The notes under the pieces are model-generated. The model was not told the origin of the DNA, searched no databases, and saw only the letters and a list, made by a program, of their open reading frames with translations. From NCBI RefSeq assembly GCF_014268655.2, contig NZ_JABWQX020000001.1, positions 2,510,001-2,574,000 on the forward strand: a DNA stretch of 64,000 bases, given 5' to 3'. This DNA comes from Pseudomonas marvdashtae (lineage in GTDB: Bacteria > Pseudomonadota > Gammaproteobacteria > Pseudomonadales > Pseudomonadaceae). Shown here in pieces: positions 7,585 through 14,529 of the stretch. Each line of letters opens with the position of its first letter. The first letter of the stretch is position 1. The position numbers and the translations under genes are program-made.

Positions 7585-8970
7585 TTAGCTCGCTTGTAGT
7601 TTTTGCCTTAGTGAAAAGCTATTTTTTATTACCCTATTTATTTCTTTCTCAGTAAATCCAATGACTTTTAAAAAGTGCAAGTTAAACATTGACTCCATTT
7701 TTTCACAGAGAACCCATAGATCTTTTCCCTTTGCGGATCCCTTTTTCAGCTCCTCATTGTAATGAGTTAGGTAGTTCCTTGTATCTACAATTGTCCTTAG
7801 CATCTTACTTCTTTCTCCGCTCGTTCCAAGGTGATTCTTGAATGGCTCAATAATTCGCTTTAATCTCTTGCCGAGGTTAATTTCATTTCCGTGCTTCAAT
7901 CTGCCTTGTAGCCATTCGACATGTTCTTCGGGGCATCCGCTAAGAATTTCCGCAATCATCGCGTCAAAAAATTCTGGCTTCATTAGTGTTTCACGACTGA
8001 TTCTCCTATGGTAAGTCTCCAATCCTTGAGCCAAAGCCAAAAATTTACCTTCAAGATATTTTTGAGCTCCAGTTTTTGTGGAGAAATACAAGTTCAATGC
8101 AGGGTATAAATATTCATAAGCATTTAGCCAGTTGTTGAGCACTTGCTGGGTGTTGGTTGCAATAACGCCGAAGTTAAACAGCATTGAGTGTCGATCTTTT
8201 TTTGGCTTTTTTTCGGAGTATGGAATGCTCTGATAGTAGATGGAAATTGGAATGGGGTATTGGTTATTATCCACGCAGCGCTGCTTCTCAGACGAGGTTG
8301 CAGAAACATTTTGCAGGGTAACAACCTCATCTATGGCAAAGCACATTAGGTTTGTGATTTTAAAGGCAACAGTCCTAAACTCACTTAATTCGCGCAACTC
8401 CTCCGAGACGAGCCTAAAATAAGCTCGCTGAGCAATCTTAGCCTCCGTAATGTTTGGAAATCCAGGGAGCGTATATGCGAAGCAAATTTCCAGCTTCATT
8501 CCATTATCGAGGAAGAAGACTTTTTCTTCGGGTGGAGAATAACTAATTGATGCAGTACCAGCGATCCAGTCGCTATCTACGTTAATGCCGCTGATGCCAA
8601 CCCATTCATCTAAGCAATCCACCGAGAACGAGAAAGCATTGAAGGTTGCAATCTCATCCTTACCCCAGTGAGCCCCACTGAAAACCGTATTTGCGCGAAT
8701 GCTTGACTTAGAGATACCACCAAATGATATGTTCTTTTTTATATAAAAGCAGTCATCAAGAGTGATTAGGCCATCTTTTTCGACATGGCCAATTATTCGG
8801 CTTAGGCCATCGTCGTTATTGAGCAAGTCAGCGCCATCGCTAAAATGCCCAATGATTTCCAGTTCAATTTTTCCGCCATCATTGATTGATAGCACTCCGG
8901 GGATTTTATTCTCTTCCTTTTCAAGTAGCCAGAAGTAGCCTGTTTTTTTGTATTCTTCTTCAATTCTCAT
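7585..8970 (-). CDS. apeA: ApeA-like HEPN anti-phage protein
   Basis: A 461-residue protein resembling ApeA, a single-gene abortive-infection defence protein. Residues about 1-280 are a beta-rich N-terminal region (WLLEKEENKIPGVLSIND) like the ApeA N-terminal domain. The C-terminal part is helical with LALAQGLETYHRR (about 311-323) and the HEPN RNase motif R-x4-H as RNYLTH (R398-H403). HEPN proteins of this type are thought to cleave host RNA when infection is sensed. The gene is visibly AT-richer than the phage genes. It follows the OLD-like ATPase gene in the same direction with an 84-base gap, which suggests one defence operon. Confidence 0.8.
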   Translation of the reverse strand: MRIEEEYKKTGYFWLLEKEENKIPGVLSINDGGKIELEIIGHFSDGADLLNNDDGLSRIIGHVEKDGLITLDDCFYIKKNISFGGISKSSIRANTVFSGAHWGKDEIATFNAFSFSVDCLDEWVGISGINVDSDWIAGTASISYSPPEEKVFFLDNGMKLEICFAYTLPGFPNITEAKIAQRAYFRLVSEELRELSEFRTVAFKITNLMCFAIDEVVTLQNVSATSSEKQRCVDNNQYPIPISIYYQSIPYSEKKPKKDRHSMLFNFGVIATNTQQVLNNWLNAYEYLYPALNLYFSTKTGAQKYLEGKFLALAQGLETYHRRISRETLMKPEFFDAMIAEILSGCPEEHVEWLQGRLKHGNEINLGKRLKRIIEPFKNHLGTSGERSKMLRTIVDTRNYLTHYNEELKKGSAKGKDLWVLCEKMESMFNLHFLKVIGFTEKEINRVIKNSFSLRQKLQAS

Positions 8971-9054
8971 GTTATTCCTCTCGAGTCTTAACTACCTGGC
9001 CAATTTAGAGGGGCCTCCGGAGAGAATGCTGGGCGGGCCGTTACGTTTTTTAAC

Positions 9055-10596
9055 TCATCGCAGTGCGGTTTTGATCGCCTCGCAGAGGTCATCGAATTCT
9101 TCACCGAATATCCTACACACCACCCCACAGGTGAGGACCAAGCAGCGCTCAGCATCTAAATTGACCTGCTCACCCATTTCGGCGAACTCTTCATGTTTCC
9201 CCGCCTGTAATGAGTACTCGATAATCTCACTGGCTCGATCCGCGTCTACGCCAAGAACGCTGCCAAGCTCCTGAGGAACCTCTGAACATTTTTGAAGAAG
9301 CCAAGCCTCGGGCCAGACATTGCCGGGCAAATAATTCATCCGATCGATGATCCAGTTCTCAATGACGTTGTCATTGATTTCAGTCATGTTCTTCGCGTAA
9401 TCAACATTCTTTTTCTGCAGCACACGCTGATCGCCATCAAAAATGGCCATGATGTTCGACTTCATATCCCGAACATAGTGCGCCGCCAATTGACGTGCAA
9501 CTGCCCCAGCCGAACCTACGCGAGTAACATTGATTCTGCTTCTTGTATTTCCGTCAAGCATGCTTTCGATGATAACTTTCGCGACTGGGTCTTCAACAAA
9601 AATATCCAGTTCCTTCTCGCCCAGCGCCCCCATTTTTGAAAAAGCAAATTCAGCTGAAATTCCTGGGGTGACTTTAGTTTTACCCCCGGAGCTCTCTATG
9701 AAGAACCGAGCGTCATCAGGTAAGCATTGGAAAATCTGCTTTGAATGCGTTGTGCAGATGACCTGAGTACCAGTCTTCATACACACCTCTTTGAGGGTCT
9801 CAATGAAAAGGCGCTGAGCTTTAGCGTGCAAACCAAGCTCAATCTCATCCAACACCAGAAGCGAGTTCTGCCCGCATGCATAAATAGTGGAGAAAATCTC
9901 AAAGAGAGCATTTTCACCCGCTCCCATATTGAACCCCGAATAAATAACATCGCCTACCTTGACAATAGGCAAGCTATATTTACGGTATTCAAGTTGGCGA
10001 TAATCGTCATATTTCTTGCCGAGAATATACCCTACGGCATCTTTGACGCTATCTTCCCATCCATGAACCTGAATACTTTTAAACGAGCGCGAGTATGAAC
10101 GCGACTGGCTCCTTTCAGCATGAGGAACTATTCGCTCGATCCCGAGAAACACAACTACCTTTTTCAGCCGTAAATCATAGTCATTCCATCGACCTTTAGC
10201 CTTCTTTCTGCGTACTTGGTATGCCACGCCCTCAGGAAGATTCTTCCATCTGTTGTGCGCGATGAAATATCTGATCTCCACCCCGGGCGGCGGTATTTCC
10301 TCAGCATGCTGAACAAAAAAGTCCGAGAAAGTATAGTAACTTCGCGTCCTTTTCGAAAGTTTGAAGCCTTTGCTTGTATTGTGATAGGCACAGGCAGCAA
10401 TAGCCAACATTGTCGACTTGCCTGAGCCATTAATGCCTGCAAAGGCAGTAATTGGATATTCGAGCTTGACGCTAAATTTTGTCAGCCCTCGAAACCCTCC
10501 CTGGGCTACCTCAATCCCCCGCAACAGGCCTTTGGTATTGTCATTGACAAACCAATTCCTCAATTTTTTATCAAGATTGCTTTCTCTATACTTCAT
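9055..10596 (-). CDS. OLD-like AAA ATPase with Toprim-like C-terminus
   Basis: A 513-residue protein. The ABC-type ATPase core shows a Walker A GINGSGKST (54-62), a signature-like FNMGAGEN (222-229), Walker B SLLVLDEIELGLH (245-257) and a switch histidine in TTHSK (284). The C-terminal region has acidic residues in the Toprim order: VED (E335) and IFDGD (D387, D389), followed by LPGNVWPEAWLL. This is the arrangement of OLD-family overcoming-lysogenization-defect ATPase-nucleases, many of which are anti-phage. It lacks an adjacent UvrD-like helicase, so it is not a Gabija pair. It is AT-rich, in the prophage cargo, and is transcribed toward the ApeA-like gene. Confidence 0.82.
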   Translation of the reverse strand: MKYRESNLDKKLRNWFVNDNTKGLLRGIEVAQGGFRGLTKFSVKLEYPITAFAGINGSGKSTMLAIAACAYHNTSKGFKLSKRTRSYYTFSDFFVQHAEEIPPPGVEIRYFIAHNRWKNLPEGVAYQVRRKKAKGRWNDYDLRLKKVVVFLGIERIVPHAERSQSRSYSRSFKSIQVHGWEDSVKDAVGYILGKKYDDYRQLEYRKYSLPIVKVGDVIYSGFNMGAGENALFEIFSTIYACGQNSLLVLDEIELGLHAKAQRLFIETLKEVCMKTGTQVICTTHSKQIFQCLPDDARFFIESSGGKTKVTPGISAEFAFSKMGALGEKELDIFVEDPVAKVIIESMLDGNTRSRINVTRVGSAGAVARQLAAHYVRDMKSNIMAIFDGDQRVLQKKNVDYAKNMTEINDNVIENWIIDRMNYLPGNVWPEAWLLQKCSEVPQELGSVLGVDADRASEIIEYSLQAGKHEEFAEMGEQVNLDAERCLVLTCGVVCRIFGEEFDDLCEAIKTALR

Positions 10597-10741
10597 GAAA
10601 CTCCACCGCCTCTCCCTGACGAACAGATTTCAATGTAGCACAATGATGGCACTTGATATCCGTCTGACTCATCCAGTTGACCTTCATTTCTGCGTCACCC
10701 ATGCCTAAAAAACCTGACCTCGTTGCATAGCACGACGCTCA

Positions 10742-10850
10742 TTGCGGGTTTCTGAAGAGCTTGTTCGGAGTTTCCCTAGCGTGCTATTTCGCAAATACAT
10801 ACTTCTTTGGTGGGGGCTGTTGTCGTCAGGCAAGGCACCGCGACGAGTCA
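10742..10850 (+). pseudogene. Remnant of a DUF6124 gene end and its 3' element
   Basis: The start of this stretch reads RVSEELVRSFPS, like the end of the intact DUF6124 protein at 11319 (EVSELLVNRALDIAEPR), but the frame is lost before a stop. It is followed by a degenerate copy of the sequence that follows the intact gene: TTCGCAAATAC and then a 33-base block (10818-10850) matching 11717-11749 with two mismatches. The second half of the palindromic element is missing. This is a decayed or recombined duplicate unit. Confidence 0.55.
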
Positions 10851-11088
10851 TAGATGACACCCGCCCCAGTCTCCAAGCCACCGCCGACCGAATCAAGGGC
10901 AAACTTTGCGGGCTAAAACCATCGGCCGAAGCACTCCAAGGGGGTCATCTGCCTGAAGTCCTACAGAAACATACTCCGTAATACTGAGAGCCAGTCCAGA
11001 GGCTACATCACCTTGCGCCTTTGCCTACAACTAAGCCAGAATCCGCCCGCTTGTGCGCCTTGGTCCGTATCGGTAGCTTGGTTCCCGT

Positions 11089-11263
11089 CACTGCTCATCA
11101 GTGATCGGGTTTAGCGACCCGAATCGGTATGGATGCAACAGCGCTCCTGATTTCGTTGCGGACATTGATGTCTGCAATCGTCGCAATGGCGGCTGTGCGC
11201 GGGAGACCTTCGGGTCTGCCGGGCTCCTGTACCCCCGGTTCGCTAACCCGCGTCCAGCCGCCA
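11089..11263 (+). ncRNA. Structured RNA element upstream of DUF6124 gene
   Basis: The strand-matched sequence folds compactly. Two simple hairpins come first: CACTG/CAGTG (11089-11103) and TCGGGT/ACCCGA (11105-11122). Then a branched element of 77 bases follows: outer stem TGGCGGCTG/CAGCCGCCA (11187-11195 with 11255-11263), second stem CGCGGG/CCCGCG (11198-11203 with 11247-11252), and inside it two hairpins, AGACC-TTCG-GGTCT (11204-11217) and CCGGG/CCCGG (11219-11238). The perfect outer stems and the cUUCGg tetraloop argue for selection as RNA. It ends 55 bases before the DUF6124 ATG, so a cis-regulatory leader or a small RNA is likely. I do not recognise a named family. Confidence 0.6.
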
Positions 11264-11318
11264 CCCTTACTTGCTTAGCGACAAGTCATGGTGGCCCAAT
11301 CAGGTCAGGAGATACACC

Positions 11319-11678
11319 ATGTTCAAGGTCACACCCAATCCTCCGGAATCGGACCCCACCTCTTCCCACTCAAGCCTCGGCCCGGAAAAATTCCACGAAG
11401 CCACTGAGCGGGCACTCAATTATTATTTGAAGCCGAAACAGGTCAAACCCAAGAGAGATCCGTCAGCGGATCAGCTCTTCACTGTCTTGGAGAGCGTCGA
11501 CACTGAAACCCTGCTCGCCAACCTCAGCGAAAACCTGGCCTCTGCCAATGCCATGATCAGCGACTTGGCATTCGATCTCAAAGGTTCTCGCCGGCATGTA
11601 GCGCTGGGTATCCAGCAAGTCATTGAAGTGAGTGAATTGCTGGTGAATCGGGCACTGGATATCGCCGAGCCGCGCTAG
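11319..11678 (+). CDS. DUF6124 family protein
   Basis: A 119-residue protein starting MFKVTPNPPESDPTSS, the usual N-terminus of the Pseudomonas DUF6124 (formerly DUF3077-like) family, with C-terminal ASANAMISDLAFDLKGSRRHVALGIQQVIEVSELLVNRAL. The ATG at 11319 has AGGAGA six bases upstream. Function is unknown. Family members are small, cytoplasmic and present in many copies per genome. Here the gene lies between a folded leader (11089-11263) and a palindromic 3' element (11717-11793), and a degenerate duplicate of its 3' end lies upstream. The whole unit may move or duplicate together. Confidence 0.8.
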   Translation: MFKVTPNPPESDPTSSHSSLGPEKFHEATERALNYYLKPKQVKPKRDPSADQLFTVLESVDTETLLANLSENLASANAMISDLAFDLKGSRRHVALGIQQVIEVSELLVNRALDIAEPR

Positions 11679-11716
11679 CGCCCTGTTCGCAAATACGTTT
11701 CTTTTTTGGCTGGGAA

Positions 11717-11793
11717 TGTTGTCGTCAGGCAAGGCGCCACGACGAGTCAAAGCTCGCTATGGCGAGGAGTGGCAACGCAGCATGACGACAACA
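11717..11793 (+). repeat. Palindromic element after DUF6124 gene
   Basis: A nested palindrome of 77 bases: outer arms TGTTGTCGTCA/TGACGACAACA (11 bp perfect), middle stem GCCAC/GTGGC (11736-11740 with 11769-11773), and inner hairpin CTCGC-TATG-GCGAG (11753-11766). The first 33 bases recur at 10818-10850 with two mismatches. It could be a terminator, an RNA 3' end or the remnant of a small mobile element. The remaining sequence up to the antitoxin gene at 11999 shows only the operator-like repeat at 11955-11974. Confidence 0.55.
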
Positions 11794-11954
11794 GACGCCG
11801 CCGAAAGAGATTCGTAACACAGGACGCCAGAGGGAAAGTTGAGCAACTGACCTACTCATTTGCATCACTGATTGTTGACCGAAAGCCGGTGCACCATCCC
11901 AGGCACGTGACGCGTTTATAAGGTAGCACTCTCGGATTAGGATTTTCTGCCATT

Positions 11955-11974
11955 TGGCACTATAGTTAATGCCA
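11955..11974 (+). promoter_or_regulatory. Candidate antitoxin operator
   Basis: TGGCA and TGCCA arms separated by ten bases form an inverted repeat 25 bases before the antitoxin start. TATAGTTAAT lies between the arms and could serve as a -10 region. RES-Xre operons are usually autoregulated by the antitoxin binding such a repeat; that this is the site is inference. Confidence 0.45.
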
Positions 11975-11998
11975 TATGACATGGTTCCGGAGATCGCT

Positions 11999-12574
11999 AT
12001 GAGCGCTAAGAAAAAAGATGTCGTACTCAAAGATGATGTCAAAACTGTCAGCCGAAAAACGGCTGTCAAACCACGCACAGCTAATGCTGCTGTAACCGCC
12101 CTGAGCCCTGTTGAATATGGGCCGAAGACAGCACTGCCAGGCTCAAGCCGTGTGCTTCCCATGGTTGCTGTCTTGCTTGCAGGGAAGACTAGCGATGACC
12201 GCATGGAGATCTACCGAGCAGTTAGGCGCGGGTTCCCGCTGCAGTCAGTGCTCAACATGATCGAAAACAGCAATGTCTATAAGCAATCCGGTGTGTTGTC
12301 GAAAATCGTCGGTGCCTCTGATCGCACGCTTGCGCGGCGCTTGAAAACGCCTGAAGAAGCTCTGACTCCAGAACAGAGCACGCGCGCACTGAACTACGCT
12401 GAGGTCTTGGAAAAGGCAACGGATGTGCTGGGTTCGCGTGAGCTTGCCGAGCAATGGATGGTTAAGCCTGCACGGGGTCTGGATGGGGAGATTCCCATCG
12501 ACTTGATTTCCAACTCGGTCGGGTATGAGTTGGTGACTGACTTTCTGACGCGCATCGAATACGGGGTCTATTGA
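11999..12574 (+). CDS. Xre/ParS-type antitoxin of RES-Xre system
   Basis: A 191-residue protein. After a basic, probably disordered N-terminus (about 1-45), the fold has RMEIYRAVRRGFPLQSVLNMIEN (helix-turn-helix-like) and the DUF2384 (MbcA/ParS/Xre toxin-binding) C-terminal domain: ALNYAEVLEKATDVLGSRELAEQWMVKPARGLDGEIPIDLISNSVGYELVTDFLTRIEYGVY. It neutralises the RES toxin encoded next and should repress the operon. The ATG at 11999 was chosen because CGGAGA lies just upstream and an earlier ATG would cross the operator-like repeat. Its stop overlaps the toxin start by one base. Confidence 0.9.
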   Translation: MSAKKKDVVLKDDVKTVSRKTAVKPRTANAAVTALSPVEYGPKTALPGSSRVLPMVAVLLAGKTSDDRMEIYRAVRRGFPLQSVLNMIENSNVYKQSGVLSKIVGASDRTLARRLKTPEEALTPEQSTRALNYAEVLEKATDVLGSRELAEQWMVKPARGLDGEIPIDLISNSVGYELVTDFLTRIEYGVY

Positions 12575-13071
12575 TGGCTAAGGACCCTTTGAGCAGTGAG
12601 ATTCATTTCTGGCGCCTTGATCCTGCTGAGTATGCCGCCACTTGGAATTCGGGCGTGGGGGCTGAAAAAGTAGGTGGGCGCTGGAACCCCAAGGGAATGG
12701 CCACGGTTTACGCGGCGCTGGATGCCTCTACGGCCATTCTTGAAGTGGCCGTGCATAAGGATTTCGATGCGCTGGACAGTAAACCTCATTGCCTGACGCA
12801 AGCGCGGGTACTTGATCCGTCTGGCATTCATGTTGTGCAGCCCGAGACCATTGCCAACCCCAACTGGCTGGTGCCGGGTACGCCGAGCCGAAGTCAGCAA
12901 CAATTTGGCGCCGATCTGTTGAGCAAGCACGCTTTTGTGTTGGTCCCTTCCAGTGTTTCGCGGCATAGCTGGAATTTGTTGATGAACCCGCATCTGGCCG
13001 ATGGGTTGTACGAGTTGGTGTTGCAAGAGCCTTTTGCGCTGGATGGGCGGTTGAATAGGCCCTTGCTCTGA
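12574..13071 (+). CDS. RES-domain toxin (NAD+-degrading family)
   Basis: A 165-residue RES domain protein. Visible hallmarks are FWRLDPAEY near the N-terminus, GGRWNPKGMATVYAALDASTAILEVAVH (the R-x-N, Tyr and Glu elements that define RES), and C-terminal SSVSRHSWNLLMNPHL. Characterised RES toxins deplete NAD+ (or ADP-ribosylate), stopping growth. The ATG at 12574 lies in the antitoxin stop (TGATG). In a prophage the pair may stabilise the element or act in abortive infection. Confidence 0.9.
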   Translation: MAKDPLSSEIHFWRLDPAEYAATWNSGVGAEKVGGRWNPKGMATVYAALDASTAILEVAVHKDFDALDSKPHCLTQARVLDPSGIHVVQPETIANPNWLVPGTPSRSQQQFGADLLSKHAFVLVPSSVSRHSWNLLMNPHLADGLYELVLQEPFALDGRLNRPLL

Positions 13072-13144
13072 AGTGGTTCTTACCCCCTCTAGCGCCGTTC
13101 GCGTCTAACCGTGGTGTCACCGGCGCAATCTGCTTTTCAGTCTG

Positions 13145-13621
13145 TTAGGCACCCACATTCTGTTCAAGATGAGACAGCGCTAGTTTCAGTAGGGCTTGCT
13201 CCGTCTCGGGTTGCAGATTCCCTCCGGCATCCATAGGCAAGTACGGCCGCCCCGGAATATCCCCCCACAGCTGCGGAAAATCCGCCTGATCCCCACCAAA
13301 CTGCATCATCGCTGCATAAGGCTTGTTGCTACCCACCAACGCCGAGCTATCCGTAGCTTGGGTTGTGATCGAGGCAGCCAGCCCCGCAGCACTGACTTGC
13401 AACATCTTGCCAGGCCAGTGGCCGGTTTCGGCTCGGCGTCCTGTGGTGACGTCGGAAAGCTCAGACCACTGGGGGCGGCCCTCATGTTCGAAATTTTCCT
13501 CGGTTTGGCTGGCGAGCTCGGCGGCCAGGCTGTGCATCAACGGCGTTAGGTCGCCGATGGTCTGTTCCACTTTGCTTAGGGTTTGCTGCAGGTGTTGGTG
13601 GTCTAGTTCGATGATGAACAT
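13145..13621 (-). CDS. Phage virion morphogenesis protein (Mu gpG-like)
   Basis: A 158-residue protein starting MFIIELDHQHLQQTLSKVEQTIGDLTPLM, with helices and ASQTEENFEHEGRPQWSELS, then ALVGSNKPYAAMMQFGGDQADFPQLWGDIPGRPYLPM. This is the Mu gpG / P2 gpS tail-completion family pattern: 'F..eg.P.W..L' and 'G..vpYA.ihqfG' with 'iPaRpfl'. It is involved in tail completion and joining. It is the last late gene before the cargo island and is convergent with the RES toxin gene. Confidence 0.88.
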   Translation of the reverse strand: MFIIELDHQHLQQTLSKVEQTIGDLTPLMHSLAAELASQTEENFEHEGRPQWSELSDVTTGRRAETGHWPGKMLQVSAAGLAASITTQATDSSALVGSNKPYAAMMQFGGDQADFPQLWGDIPGRPYLPMDAGGNLQPETEQALLKLALSHLEQNVGA

Positions 13622-13690
13622 GGGATGCCTTCCATATTGGTTTGCGGTGGGTCAGGAAATATTGGTGGGGCTGGATTTGGGGCTGCTGTG

Positions 13691-13722
13691 CAGCCCAGCG
13701 GGAGCAAGCTCCCTCGCCACGG
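13691..13722. repeat. Pseudomonas REP-like palindrome
   Basis: The core GGGAGC-AA-GCTCCC (13700-13713) with flanking CTCGCCAC is the common P. fluorescens-type REP sequence. A GGGCTG-CTGTG-CAGCCC inverted repeat sits directly beside it. It lies in the 112-base gap between the gpF-like and gpG-like genes, inside the phage late operon. Chromosomal REPs are spread by RAYT transposases, so the prophage has probably picked it up in a Pseudomonas host. Confidence 0.75.
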
Positions 13723-13733
13723 GGGGACGTTTC

Positions 13734-14528
13734 TTAGCTCAGGCCGGGGGCGTGGTTGAAGCCTGGGTCGGTGCGGAATGCGATCGTGTGTCCTTGGGCG
13801 TTGGTGAGTCGGAGGCCGGTGACGGTTGCCGTTCTGATTTCCCCGGTGCGTTTGTCGGTGCCGGTCTCGACGGTTTCGGTGAAGGTCTTTCCCTGGCTGG
13901 AGATTACGGTGAGCCCACGGCGCTTGACGGCGGCTTCGCTCAGGGCGATGACGCGGCAGCGGCAGTTGAAGCCGTTGGGCGGGAAGATGGTTGACCAGAT
14001 GGGGTCGTCGTGGTGAAAGACCTGGCCGTGCATGGCGCGGTGGCTGCTGCGGGTTTTGCCGTCGAGTATGGCGATGTACATCCAGTACGGGTGGGTCTCG
14101 GTGGTCTGTTCCATGGCGGCTTTGCGGCCAGCCATGTAGGCGCTTTGCAGGTTGGTTTGGTAGATGGTTTTGAGCCGACGCGCACTGCCGAGCTGGACGG
14201 GTTCGGCGGTTCCTTGGCTGTCGACGATGACTTGCAGGCCCCACCAGCCTTGGGCTTGTAGGACGGGTTTGAGGTTGGCGGTGAATTGCCGGAGGGTTTG
14301 GCCCTGTTGGAGCGCGATTTCGAGGGCGGCGCGAATGTCGGTGAGCAGGTCCAGGCGCATGGCTTTGGCGACGGTGAATGCGTGGTCGTGGGCCTGGTCG
14401 AGGATGTCTTGCCAATGCCAGGTGATGGTGTAGCCCTTGGCTTTCAGGTAGGCGATGGCGTTGGCGGGTTCGAGGCCGAAGATGACTTTGAGGTCCGCAG
14501 GGTTGAGCTGTTTTGCGGGGCTGGACAT
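13734..14528 (-). CDS. Minor head protein (Mu gpF-like)
   Basis: A 264-residue protein. The N-terminal region (LNPADLKVIFGLEPANAIAYLKAKGY) and central helices are followed by the diagnostic ETHPYWMYIAILDGKTRSSHRAMHGQVFHHDDPIWSTIFPPNGFNCRCRVIAL, the Mu gpF/SPP1 gp7 motif with D-x-R-T-x-x-x-H and C-x-C. It is shorter than Mu gpF (425), as is common in BcepMu-like phages. It starts one base after the portal stop. Role: minor head protein that associates with the portal. Confidence 0.9.
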   Translation of the reverse strand: MSSPAKQLNPADLKVIFGLEPANAIAYLKAKGYTITWHWQDILDQAHDHAFTVAKAMRLDLLTDIRAALEIALQQGQTLRQFTANLKPVLQAQGWWGLQVIVDSQGTAEPVQLGSARRLKTIYQTNLQSAYMAGRKAAMEQTTETHPYWMYIAILDGKTRSSHRAMHGQVFHHDDPIWSTIFPPNGFNCRCRVIALSEAAVKRRGLTVISSQGKTFTETVETGTDKRTGEIRTATVTGLRLTNAQGHTIAFRTDPGFNHAPGLS

Positions 14529-14529
14529 G

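Larger units (their letters stand above)
10597..11318. other. Gene-free cargo segment with structured leader
   Basis: A 722-base stretch without a credible intact gene. It carries the promoter region of the OLD-like gene, the DUF6124 remnant at 10742-10850, unassigned sequence to about 11088, and then a series of inverted repeats (11089-11263) that leads into the DUF6124 gene. The ORF-like readings here show no family pattern. Confidence 0.6.

Noticed and set aside
9055..10596. Gabija (GajAB) system
   Set aside because: No UvrD-like GajB gene on either side; called only OLD-like.
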